The notes beneath the pieces are model-generated. The model searched no databases and was not told the origin of the DNA. It saw only the letters and a list, made by a program, of their open reading frames with translations. Below, one piece after another: positions 26,290 to 34,213 of a stretch of 64,000 nt of DNA. A program made the translations under genes and the position numbers. Position 1 is the stretch's first letter. Each line of letters opens with the position of its first letter. The DNA is from JAQUOA01 sp037443785. GTDB lineage: Bacteria > Bacteroidota > Ignavibacteria > UBA10030 > UBA8401. Location of the stretch: NCBI GenBank assembly GCA_037443785.1, contig JBBINR010000010.1, forward strand, positions 35,864-99,863. The letters run 5' to 3'.

Positions 26290-26643
26290 TTACTTTTTAA
26301 CTTTTCGTTGATCGACAACTATTGTCACATGATGCGATCGTTTCAATAATTTATATGCACGTCCCATCGGCGCAGGAAGAATTCGTTTCATTGACGGCGC
26401 GCCGTTCACAAAACATTCTTTCACAAACAAATCATCGGTGCTCACACCGGCATTGGCATCCTTATTCTGAAAATTTGCAACGGCTGAACGCAATACTTTT
26501 TCAGCAGTCTTTGCAGCATGTTTCGGCTGAAAGTGAAGAATGTTCAACGCTTCACCGATCGATTTTCCTCGAATAAGATCGATCACTAACCGCATCTTGC
26601 GCGGCGAAGTTCCTACGTAACGATTAATTGCTTTTGCTTCCAT
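26290..26643 (-). CDS. rplV: 50S ribosomal protein L22
   Basis: 117 residues from ATG 26641-26643, with GGAG 9 nt upstream. YVGTSPRKMRLVIDLIRGKS, NILHFQPKHAAKTAEKVLRS, and the loop end RILPAPMGRAYKLLKRSHHV identify L22. Its beta-hairpin lines the exit tunnel, the site of macrolide contacts. Confidence 0.96.
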   Translation of the reverse strand: MEAKAINRYVGTSPRKMRLVIDLIRGKSIGEALNILHFQPKHAAKTAEKVLRSAVANFQNKDANAGVSTDDLFVKECFVNGAPSMKRILPAPMGRAYKLLKRSHHVTIVVDQRKVKK

Positions 26644-26666
26644 GAATTCAAACTCCAAAATTTCAA

Positions 26667-26945
26667 TTATGCGGCTGCTTCAGTTTTCACACCAGGATGT
26701 CCACGGAAAATACGTGTCGGTGCAAATTCGCCAAGTTTATGTCCTACCATCGACTCTTGAATATAGACGGGGATAAATTTATTTCCGTTGTGAACGGCAA
26801 ATGTATGACCGACGAATTCCGGAGGAATTGTGCACGACCGTGCCCACGTCTTGATCACTTGTTTTTTATTTGTCTTATTCAGCGCTTCTACTTTGGACTG
26901 CAGGCGCGAATCAATGTATGGACCTTTTTTTAGTGAACGACTCAT
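26667..26945 (-). CDS. rpsS: 30S ribosomal protein S19
   Basis: 92 residues, the usual length. MSRSLKKGPYIDSRLQSKVE, TWARSCTIPPEFVGHTFAVH and YIQESMVGHKLGEFAPTR are diagnostic. 30S head protein contacting S13. Confidence 0.97.
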   Translation of the reverse strand: MSRSLKKGPYIDSRLQSKVEALNKTNKKQVIKTWARSCTIPPEFVGHTFAVHNGNKFIPVYIQESMVGHKLGEFAPTRIFRGHPGVKTEAAA

Positions 26946-26958
26946 AATACTCTCTTAA

Positions 26959-27783
26959 TTACTTGCGACGCTTAACAATGTATTTGCTGGATTGTTTTTT
27001 GTGTTTACGGGTTTTCAAACCTTTTGATTTTTGACCCCACGGACTTACCGGATGACCGCCACCCGAAGTTTTTCCTTCACCGCCGCCCATCGGATGATCG
27101 ACTGGGTTTCGAGATACACCGCGTGATAATGGTCGAATGCCTAACCAACGGGAACGACCTGCTTTACCGATGCTGATATTTTCGTGATCGATATTTCCAA
27201 GCTGACCAACGGTAGCAAAGCATTCTGCCAATACGTTGCGAACTTCACCCGAAGGGAATTTCAAGAGAACGAATTTTCCTTCTTTCGCCTGAACCGTTGC
27301 AAAATTTCCCGCACTTCGTGCAATTTGTCCGCCTTTACCGGGACGCAATTCGATGTTATGAATCATCGTATTAACCGGCATTGCCTTTAACGGAAGCGCA
27401 TTGCCAAGAATCGGCTCAACCGCCTCACCGGCAACAATCTTTTGTCCAACTTTCAATCCTTCGGGTGCGAGCACATACGTCTTTTCACCATCGGGATACT
27501 GAACAAGTGCGATGTAGGTTGTTCTGTTCGGATCGTATTCGATACCAACAACTTTACCTTCGATGTTTCGTTTTTCTCTTTTGAAATCGATAACGCGATA
27601 CCGTCGTTTGTGTCCGCCTCCGCGATGACGCGAGGTAACTCGTCCTAAACTGTTTCGACCGCCGCTCTTGGTAATTTTTTCGAGTAACGATTTCTCAGGA
27701 GTGGTTTTCGTGATCTCATCAAACGTTGCAATCGAATAATATCGAGTTGCAGGGGTCATCGGTTTTAATTTACGTAATGCCAT
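26959..27783 (-). CDS. rplB: 50S ribosomal protein L2
   Basis: 274 residues. KPMTPATRYYSIATFDEITK at the start, KRRYRVIDFKREKRNIEGKV in the OB fold, and the conserved C-terminal loop HPMGGGEGKTSGGGHPVSPW near the peptidyl-transferase centre. Confidence 0.98.
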   Translation of the reverse strand: MALRKLKPMTPATRYYSIATFDEITKTTPEKSLLEKITKSGGRNSLGRVTSRHRGGGHKRRYRVIDFKREKRNIEGKVVGIEYDPNRTTYIALVQYPDGEKTYVLAPEGLKVGQKIVAGEAVEPILGNALPLKAMPVNTMIHNIELRPGKGGQIARSAGNFATVQAKEGKFVLLKFPSGEVRNVLAECFATVGQLGNIDHENISIGKAGRSRWLGIRPLSRGVSRNPVDHPMGGGEGKTSGGGHPVSPWGQKSKGLKTRKHKKQSSKYIVKRRK

Positions 27784-27797
27784 AACTCGCTCTTCTC

Positions 27798-28088
27798 TTA
27801 AACGTTAGCCAAAAAATCTATTGTTTGACCCTCTTTCAAGGTAACGATCGCTTTCTTCCAATCACTTCGTCTTCCGGCAACACGACCGCGACGTGTCATT
27901 TGTGATTTTGTCTTTCCTTTTACATTTACGGTGCGAACGCTGAGAACATTCACATTGAATTTTTTCTCTACCGCTTTTTGAATCTCAATCTTGTTTGCTT
28001 CGGAATTTACTTTGAAAGCAAATTGACGGGCAGCCGTCAGGGCTGTCATTTTTTCCGTCAACAAGGGTTGTATTAAAATTGCTGTCAT
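27798..28088 (-). CDS. rplW: 50S ribosomal protein L23
   Basis: 96 residues. ILIQPLLTEKMTALTAARQF, AFKVNSEANKIEIQKAVEKK, FNVNVLSVRTVNVKGKTKS and the basic loop MTRRGRVAGRRSDWKKAIV. Docking site for trigger factor and SRP at the tunnel exit. Confidence 0.97.
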   Translation of the reverse strand: MTAILIQPLLTEKMTALTAARQFAFKVNSEANKIEIQKAVEKKFNVNVLSVRTVNVKGKTKSQMTRRGRVAGRRSDWKKAIVTLKEGQTIDFLANV

Positions 28089-28105
28089 GATTACTACCGT
28101 TTCAC

Positions 28106-28753
28106 TTAGTTCGCAAATGTTTTGTGAATCACATCCACACTGCTCTTGAATACAACAACGACGTTATTATTCAGGATATCGTATGTTGACGCTTTTGCTG
28201 CTTCCAGCACATTCAACGTCGGAATATTTCTTCCGGACTTCAGCACATTCTGATCGTTTTTCGATGTCAACAAAAGAACTTTCTTCTTATTGACTTGGAG
28301 AGCAGAAAGAATTTCAGCCATCTCTTTTGTCTTTGGTGAGTCAAAAGAAAAATCTTCGACAACAACAATCTGACCGTCTTTTGCTTTATACGACCATGCA
28401 GATTTTCGCGCAAGTCGTTTTACTTTTGCAGGAAGCTTCACAACATAATCGTGAGGTTTCGGTCCGAAAATTGTACCGCCGCCAACCTGTAAGGGTGAAC
28501 GACTTGTACCTTGACGGGCACGGCCGGTTTTCTTTTGTGCAAAGGGTTTCTTTCCACCACCGCGTACTTCACCACGCTCTTTGGTTTTATGAGTTCCCTG
28601 CCGTTGATTTGCCCAATATGATCTGACTGCTTGATAGATCGCATGATCATTCGGTGCAATTTCAAATATGTCCGACTTCAACTCTATCGTTTCGCCGGAC
28701 TTCGTACCATCTTTTTTTAAGACATCAATATTCATAGCTGATGCTTTCGCCAT
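28106..28753 (-). CDS. rplD: 50S ribosomal protein L4
   Basis: 215 residues. The tunnel-lining loop GTHKTKERGEVRGGGKKPFA and KKTGRARQGTSRSPLQVGGG is intact, followed by the alpha/beta core. L4 represses the S10 operon in E. coli. A structured leader precedes rpsJ here, but it does not resemble the E. coli site closely enough to claim the same control. An internal ATG at 28735 is an alternative start; no SD decides. Confidence 0.96.
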   Translation of the reverse strand: MAKASAMNIDVLKKDGTKSGETIELKSDIFEIAPNDHAIYQAVRSYWANQRQGTHKTKERGEVRGGGKKPFAQKKTGRARQGTSRSPLQVGGGTIFGPKPHDYVVKLPAKVKRLARKSAWSYKAKDGQIVVVEDFSFDSPKTKEMAEILSALQVNKKKVLLLTSKNDQNVLKSGRNIPTLNVLEAAKASTYDILNNNVVVVFKSSVDVIHKTFAN

Positions 28754-28758
28754 TCGGT

Positions 28759-29379
28759 TTATTTCGTAATAGTCACGTAAGTATTTTTCGCTCCGGGAAT
28801 CGAACCTTTCACGAGGATCAGATTTGATTCCGGAATGACTTTGAGAACTGTAAGATTTTTTACCGTCACATTTTCAAATCCCATGCGACCGGCCATTTTC
28901 ATTCCTTTGAAAACGCGTGATGGATATGACGATCCGCCGATAGATCCGGGGGCACGCTGACGGTCGGATTGTCCGTGTGTTTGACTGCCAACACCGCCGA
29001 AATGATGCCGGCGAACGACGCCTTGAAAACCCTTACCTTTGGATTTTGAAGTGACATCAACAACATCGCCCTTCGTAAAAATGTCCACTTTCACTTCTTG
29101 ACCAAGTTCTAATTTCGATCCGTTGAAATTTTTAAACTCACGAAGCAAACGAAGAGCTTTTGTACCAACTTTGGCAAAGTGGCCCTTCAAAGGTTTGTCA
29201 ACAAGACGCTCGGGTTTTTCATCAAATCCCAGCTGTACGGCCTCATATCCGTCTTTATCTTTAGTTCTAATTTGAGTGACAAAGCATGGACCTGCTTCAA
29301 TAACGGTGCACGGCACAGATACTCCGTTGTCGTCATAGACGCTTGTCATGCCAATCTTTTTTCCTAAAATTCCACTCAC
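28759..29379 (-). CDS. rplC: 50S ribosomal protein L3
   Basis: 206 residues from GTG at 29377-29379, with AAGGAG 9 nt upstream. GILGKKIGMTSVYDDNGVSV, then the loop GFQGVVRRHHFGGVGSQTHG and SDRQRAPGSIGGSSYPSRVF that reaches the peptidyl-transferase centre. Confidence 0.97.
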   Translation of the reverse strand: MSGILGKKIGMTSVYDDNGVSVPCTVIEAGPCFVTQIRTKDKDGYEAVQLGFDEKPERLVDKPLKGHFAKVGTKALRLLREFKNFNGSKLELGQEVKVDIFTKGDVVDVTSKSKGKGFQGVVRRHHFGGVGSQTHGQSDRQRAPGSIGGSSYPSRVFKGMKMAGRMGFENVTVKNLTVLKVIPESNLILVKGSIPGAKNTYVTITK

Positions 29380-29432
29380 GGGTTTATTCTCCTTGAGAAC
29401 AATCGAATTCGTAACACAAGTATTGCTTTACA

Positions 29433-29741
29433 CTAAACTTTAATTTCTACATCAACACCGGCCGGAAGATCGAGCTTCATCAACGCATCGACAGTCTTTG
29501 AACCGGAGGAAAGAATATCGATCAATCGCTTGTGCGATTTGATTTGAAACTGCTCACGCGACTTTTTATCAACGTGCGGTGAACGGTTCACTGTAAACAC
29601 CGACCGTCGTGTTGGAAGAGGAATGGGTCCCGATACAACTGCTCCGGTTGATTTTACAGTTTTGATGATCTTTTCAGCCGATTTGTCGATCAGGTTATGA
29701 TCGTACGACTTTAACTTGATACGTATTTTTTGTCCTGCCAA
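29433..29741 (-). CDS. rpsJ: 30S ribosomal protein S10 (TTG start)
   Basis: 102 residues from TTG at 29739-29741, with GGAGA (29751-29755) 9 nt upstream. AGQKIRIKLKSYDHNLIDKS, GPIPLPTRRSVFTVNRSPHV and REQFQIKSHKRLIDIL identify S10/NusE. The SD directly abuts a two-part hairpin in the tuf-rpsJ gap, suggesting translational control. S10 also serves in Nus-factor antitermination. Confidence 0.96.
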   Translation of the reverse strand: MAGQKIRIKLKSYDHNLIDKSAEKIIKTVKSTGAVVSGPIPLPTRRSVFTVNRSPHVDKKSREQFQIKSHKRLIDILSSGSKTVDALMKLDLPAGVDVEIKV

Positions 29742-29755
29742 TGTAATTCTTCTCC

Positions 29756-29799
29756 TCGAGATGCACTGCGGTAATTGCTTACCGCAGCTTAATTCTCGA
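29756..29799 (-). promoter_or_regulatory. Structured leader between tuf and rpsJ
   Basis: On the minus strand an outer stem TCGAGA/TCTCGA (29794-29799 with 29756-29761) encloses an inner perfect 9-bp stem CTGCGGTAA/TTACCGCAG closed by a GCAA (GNRA) tetraloop. The internal loop is ATTAAG/TGCA. The rpsJ SD GGAG begins at the very next base. The position fits control of S10-operon translation. No T-run, so not a terminator. Confidence 0.55.
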
Positions 29800-29807
29800 A
29801 ACTATTT

Positions 29808-31013
29808 TTACTCAATAATTTTTGTTACAACACCAGCACCAACTGTACGGCCGCCTTCGCGGATAGCAAAGCGAAGACCTTCGTCCATAGCAATTGTCGA
29901 GATTAACTCAATTTGCATGTTGTCAACGTTGTCACCAGGCATAACCATTTCAACGCCTGAGGGCAATGTTACAACGCCGGTCACGTCGGTAGTACGGAAA
30001 TAGAACTGAGGACGATATCCGTTGATGAACGGAGTATGGCGTCCGCCTTCTTCTTTTTTCAAAACGTACACCTGAGCTGAGAATTTTTTATGCGGTGTGA
30101 TTGAACCCGGTTTTGCAAGAACCATTCCGCGTTCAAGTTCGTCTTTTTCAATTCCACGAAGCAGTAAACCAGCATTATCACCAGCATGCACTTCATCAAG
30201 TTCTTTACGGAACATTTCTGCACCGGTGATAACAGTTTTCTTGTGTGCGCCAAGACCAATCACTTCAATTTCGTCTCCAACTTTTGCACGACCGCGTTCG
30301 CAACGGCCAGTTCCTACGGTTCCACGACCGGTAATTGAAAATACGTCTTCAACCGGCATCAAGAACGGTTTATCGACATCGCGTTTTGGTTCTGGAATAT
30401 AAGTATCGCATGCGGCCATCAAATCGAGAATCGGTTTGTATGCCGGATCATCGATCGGTTTTCCTGCAGCATATGCTTCAAGAGCTTTTGTCGCAGAACC
30501 GCGAATAATCGGAATTTCATCACCAGGGAATTTGTTTGCAGTAAGAAGTTCGCGCAATTCCATTTCGACCAAGTCAAGCAATTCCGGATCAGCAATATCA
30601 ACTTTATTTAAGAACACAACAATCTTCGGCACACCAACTTGATACGCGAGAAGAATGTGTTCACGAGTCTGCGGCATCGGACCATCTGTACCAGCAACAA
30701 CAAGGATTGCACCGTCCATTTGTGCCGCACCGGTGATCATGTTTTTGACATAGTCAGCGTGACCAGGGCAGTCAACGTGTGCATAGTGACGATTTTCTGT
30801 TTGGTATTCTACGTGCGCCGTTGCAATCGTAATACCGCGTTCACGTTCTTCCGGTGCGTTGTCGATAGAATCGAATGTACGAACCGACGAAAGACCTTTT
30901 TGTGCGAGCGTCATTGTAATTGCCGCTGTAAGAGATGTCTTACCATGATCAACGTGACCAATTGTACCGATGTTCACATGCGGCTTACTGCGATCAAATT
31001 TTTCTTTTGCCAT
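29808..31013 (-). CDS. tuf: Elongation factor Tu
   Basis: 401 residues. GTPase motifs GHVDHGKT (P-loop), DCPGHADYVKNMITGAAQMD (G3 and switch II) and NKVD (G4) are present, then the two beta-barrel domains (GRGTVGTGRCERGRAKVGDE, YRPQFYFRTTDVTGVV). Delivers aminoacyl-tRNA to the ribosome. AAGGAG lies 8 nt before the ATG. It is in the str operon position (fusA-tuf-rpsJ). The tRNA cluster, where E. coli has tufB, lacks a tuf copy. Confidence 0.98.
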   Translation of the reverse strand: MAKEKFDRSKPHVNIGTIGHVDHGKTSLTAAITMTLAQKGLSSVRTFDSIDNAPEERERGITIATAHVEYQTENRHYAHVDCPGHADYVKNMITGAAQMDGAILVVAGTDGPMPQTREHILLAYQVGVPKIVVFLNKVDIADPELLDLVEMELRELLTANKFPGDEIPIIRGSATKALEAYAAGKPIDDPAYKPILDLMAACDTYIPEPKRDVDKPFLMPVEDVFSITGRGTVGTGRCERGRAKVGDEIEVIGLGAHKKTVITGAEMFRKELDEVHAGDNAGLLLRGIEKDELERGMVLAKPGSITPHKKFSAQVYVLKKEEGGRHTPFINGYRPQFYFRTTDVTGVVTLPSGVEMVMPGDNVDNMQIELISTIAMDEGLRFAIREGGRTVGAGVVTKIIE

Positions 31014-31061
31014 GAGGATTTCTCCTTATTAATAGTTTATTGATTAATTCAATTTCAAAAA

Positions 31062-33155
31062 TTACGAAGCTTTACCTTTTACTTTTTCAATAATCTGATC
31101 TGAAATCGATCGCGGCGTTTCGTCATAGTGGTCAAACTGCATCGTGTATAATGCACGACCTTGAGTCATCGAACGAAGCGTTGTTGCATATCCAAACATT
31201 TCAGACAGAGGAACCATTGCTTTAATAACTTGCGCGTCTTTACGAGGATTGATTCCTTCGATTTTCCCGCGGCGTGAATTCAAATCACCCATCACATCAC
31301 CCAAATAATCTTCCGGTGAAACAACTTCAACCGCCATAATCGGCTCCAGAATAACCGGGTTTGCTTTTTTCGCACCTTCCTGGAATGCCATTGAACCAGC
31401 GATCTTAAATGCCATTTCCGAGGAGTCAACATCATGATATGAGCCGTCGAACAATCGAACTTTCACATCTTCAACCGGATATCCGGCAAGAATTCCATTC
31501 TTTAAAGCTTCTTTAATACCTTCGGATACAGGCTTAATAAATTCACGCGGAATCACGCCACCGACGACCGCATCTTCAAACTCATACCCTTTTCCTTTTT
31601 CGTTTGGCTCAAGATCAATCCATACGTGACCATATTGACCTTTACCGCCCGACTGACGAACAAATTTTCCTTCGGCAGTAACTTTCTTTCGGATTGTTTC
31701 TTTGTATGCCACCTGAGGTTTGCCGACGTTCGCTTCGACTTTAAATTCACGCTTCATGCGATCGACGATAATTTCAAGATGAAGTTCACCCATTCCACCG
31801 ATAATGGTTTGACCGGTTTCATGGTTTGTAGAAATCCTAAATGTCGGATCTTCTTCAGCAAGCTTCTGCATCGCTTCAGACATTTTTTCCTGATCAGCCT
31901 TCGTCTTCGGCTCAATCGCCTGATGAATAACCGGCTCGGGAAATATCATCTTTTCGAGAATAATAGGATCATCTTCACCACACAATGTATCACCCGTTCG
32001 CGTATTCTTAAAACCAATAGCCGCTAGAATATCGCCTGCATATCCTTCATCAACATCTTCACGATGATTTGCGTGCATACGAAGCACACGGCCGATACGT
32101 TCTTTCTTTTCACTTGTCGAATTGTAAAGATAAGAACCTGCTTTTACCGTACCGCTGTAAATTCTGAAAAATGTCAATCGACCGACATAAGGATCGGTCA
32201 TAATCTTAAACGCAAGAGCTGTAAACTTTTCATTGTCTGAAATCTTGCGACTCACCATATCGGTAAGATTTGTGTGGTGACCTGAAATCACACCGTTTTG
32301 AATATCAACCGGTGAAGGCAGGAAATTGATAATCGAATCCAACAACATCTGAACGCCTTTATTTTTAAAGGACGATCCACACAACACCGGAATAATACTT
32401 ACTTTTAAACACGCACGCCGCAATACTTCAAGAATTTCATTTTCAGAAATTTCTTTGCCCTCTAAATACTTTTCAAGAAGCGAATCATCTTCATCCGAGA
32501 CAGCTTCAAGCATCTTGGTACGATATTCTGCAGCCTGCGCTTGGAGATCGTGAGGAATTTCAATTTCGTCCCACGTCATACCGTTTGATTCTTCATGAAA
32601 AATATGAGCTTTCATTTTCACGAGATCGATAATTCCTTTGAACATATCTCCTTGGCCAACCGGAAGATGAATCGGAACAGCATTGGCACCCAAACGCTCT
32701 TTCATCATTCCAACAGCACCAAGAAAATCAGCGCCAATACGATCCATTTTGTTCACAAACGCGATACGCGGAACACCATACTTGTCTGCCTGTCGCCATA
32801 CAGTTTCGGACTGCGGTTCAACTCCACCCACTGAGCAAAATAATGCAACCGCACCGTCAAGAACGCGCAATGAACGCTCAACCTCAATCGTAAAATCAAC
32901 GTGACCAGGGGTATCAATAATATTAATACGATGATCGCGCCAGAAACATGTTGTTGCAGCAGAAGTAATTGTAATACCTCGCTCTTTCTCCTGCTCCATC
33001 CAATCCATTGTTGCAGCGCCGTCGTGCACTTCACCCATACGGTGTAAAACACCTGTATAGAATAGAATACGCTCAGTCGTCGTCGTCTTGCCGGCGTCGA
33101 TGTGAGCCATAATTCCAATATTGCGAGTTCGCTCTAATGAGTATTTACGAGGCAT
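31062..33155 (-). CDS. fusA: Elongation factor G
   Basis: 697 residues. AHIDAGKTTTTERILFYTG (G1), DTPGHVDFTIEVERSLRVLD (G3) and NKMDRIGADF (G4), then domains II-V with GMGELHLEIIVDRMKREFKV and RGKIEGINPRKDAQVIKAMV. Drives translocation and, with RRF, recycling. The 80-nt gap from rpsG contains a small hairpin (GATGAG...CTCATC, 33175-33194). Confidence 0.98.
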   Translation of the reverse strand: MPRKYSLERTRNIGIMAHIDAGKTTTTERILFYTGVLHRMGEVHDGAATMDWMEQEKERGITITSAATTCFWRDHRINIIDTPGHVDFTIEVERSLRVLDGAVALFCSVGGVEPQSETVWRQADKYGVPRIAFVNKMDRIGADFLGAVGMMKERLGANAVPIHLPVGQGDMFKGIIDLVKMKAHIFHEESNGMTWDEIEIPHDLQAQAAEYRTKMLEAVSDEDDSLLEKYLEGKEISENEILEVLRRACLKVSIIPVLCGSSFKNKGVQMLLDSIINFLPSPVDIQNGVISGHHTNLTDMVSRKISDNEKFTALAFKIMTDPYVGRLTFFRIYSGTVKAGSYLYNSTSEKKERIGRVLRMHANHREDVDEGYAGDILAAIGFKNTRTGDTLCGEDDPIILEKMIFPEPVIHQAIEPKTKADQEKMSEAMQKLAEEDPTFRISTNHETGQTIIGGMGELHLEIIVDRMKREFKVEANVGKPQVAYKETIRKKVTAEGKFVRQSGGKGQYGHVWIDLEPNEKGKGYEFEDAVVGGVIPREFIKPVSEGIKEALKNGILAGYPVEDVKVRLFDGSYHDVDSSEMAFKIAGSMAFQEGAKKANPVILEPIMAVEVVSPEDYLGDVMGDLNSRRGKIEGINPRKDAQVIKAMVPLSEMFGYATTLRSMTQGRALYTMQFDHYDETPRSISDQIIEKVKGKAS

Positions 33156-33235
33156 ATAAAACCTTTAGTCTTTAGATGAGATGATACACTCATCCAAAGA
33201 ATTCAAATTCAAATGTTATGTTTTACTTAAAAAAA

Positions 33236-33706
33236 TTACCACTTAAAGTGAGCAAACGCCTTGTTTGCCTCAGCCATGCGGTGAGTATCTTCTTTCTTCT
33301 TCACGGCATTGCCTTCGCCATTTGCAGCCGCAATAATTTCAGCAGCAAGCTTTAATGACATCGCTTTATCCGAACGTTCTTTTGCATATGTTAATAGCCA
33401 ACGAATTGCGAGAGCGGTTCGCCGTTCGGGACGAACTTCTGTAGGAACCTGATAGGTTGCTCCGCCAACTCTCCGTGCTCTAATTTCGATCACAGGAGAA
33501 ACATTGTGTACAGCCTTTTTAAAAACATCGATCGGATTTTGAGTTTTAACACGTTCTCCAACAATATCTAACGCACCATAAAGAATGCTCTGAGCAGTGT
33601 GCTTTTTGCCATCTTCCATAATATTGTTAATAAAACGATTTACCAGAACGTCTCCAAATTTCGGATCTGCTGCAACAATACGTTTTGATGCTTGTTTTTT
33701 TCTCAT
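33236..33706 (-). CDS. rpsG: 30S ribosomal protein S7
   Basis: 156 residues. MRKKQASKRIVAADPKFGDV, FINNIMEDGKKHTAQSILYG, RARRVGGATYQVPTEVRPER and RWLLTYAKERSDKAMSLKLA match the family. Organises the 16S 3' domain and contacts E- and P-site tRNA. Follows rpsL by 19 nt. Confidence 0.97.
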   Translation of the reverse strand: MRKKQASKRIVAADPKFGDVLVNRFINNIMEDGKKHTAQSILYGALDIVGERVKTQNPIDVFKKAVHNVSPVIEIRARRVGGATYQVPTEVRPERRTALAIRWLLTYAKERSDKAMSLKLAAEIIAAANGEGNAVKKKEDTHRMAEANKAFAHFKW

Positions 33707-33725
33707 CGGAAATTAGTATATCCCT

Positions 33726-34097
33726 TTATTTCGGCTTTTTGGCGCCATATTTCGAACGCCCTTGTTTTCTATCGGTGACACCCGCTGTATCCAACGCTCC
33801 ACGAATAATATGATAACGAACACCAGGCAAATCCTTTACACGACCACCACGAATTAAGACAATCGAGTGCTCTTGCAAATTATGACCTTCACCCGGAATA
33901 TATGCCGTTACTTCAATTCCGTTTACTAAACGTACACGGGCTACTTTACGAAGCGCAGAATTAGGCTTTTTTGGTGTTGTGGTATATACTCTTGTACACA
34001 CACCTCTTTTTTGCGGGTTCGAAGCAAGTGCAGGCGACTTACTTTTTACCACAAGTTCCTCACGTCCGAGTCTAACTAATTGATTAATCGTAGGCAA
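33726..34097 (-). CDS. rpsL: 30S ribosomal protein S12 (TTG start)
   Basis: 123 residues from TTG at 34095-34097, with GGAG about 9 nt upstream. MPTINQLVRLGREELVVKSK, CTRVYTTTPKKPNSALRK and GGRVKDLPGVRYHIIRGALD are standard. The lysines matching E. coli K43 and K88 are retained, so no streptomycin-resistance change is visible. First gene behind the promoter at 34142-34170. Confidence 0.97.
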   Translation of the reverse strand: MPTINQLVRLGREELVVKSKSPALASNPQKRGVCTRVYTTTPKKPNSALRKVARVRLVNGIEVTAYIPGEGHNLQEHSIVLIRGGRVKDLPGVRYHIIRGALDTAGVTDRKQGRSKYGAKKPK

Positions 34098-34141
34098 AGC
34101 TACAATCTCCAGTCTTTATTCTTTGTAAAAGATAGCTTGTT

Positions 34142-34170
34142 AATATATAAAAAATATTATTTGATGTCAA
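34142..34170 (-). promoter_or_regulatory. Near-consensus sigma70 promoter before rpsL
   Basis: TTGACA (34165-34170) and TATATT (34142-34147) on the minus strand with a 17-base spacer of nearly pure A/T. It lies in the 116-base gap after rpoC and would start transcription of the str cluster independently of the rpoBC transcript. Confidence 0.8.
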
Positions 34171-34213
34171 TAAAACATTAAAATTTATTTTAAAATAATG
34201 CCATTTTTGAATT

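Noticed and set aside
26271..26318. Longer S3 with 16 extra N-terminal residues
   Set aside because: AGGAG 5 nt before TTG 26268-26270 and the family start GQKINPVGFRLG decide the shorter form; the longer one overlaps rplV.
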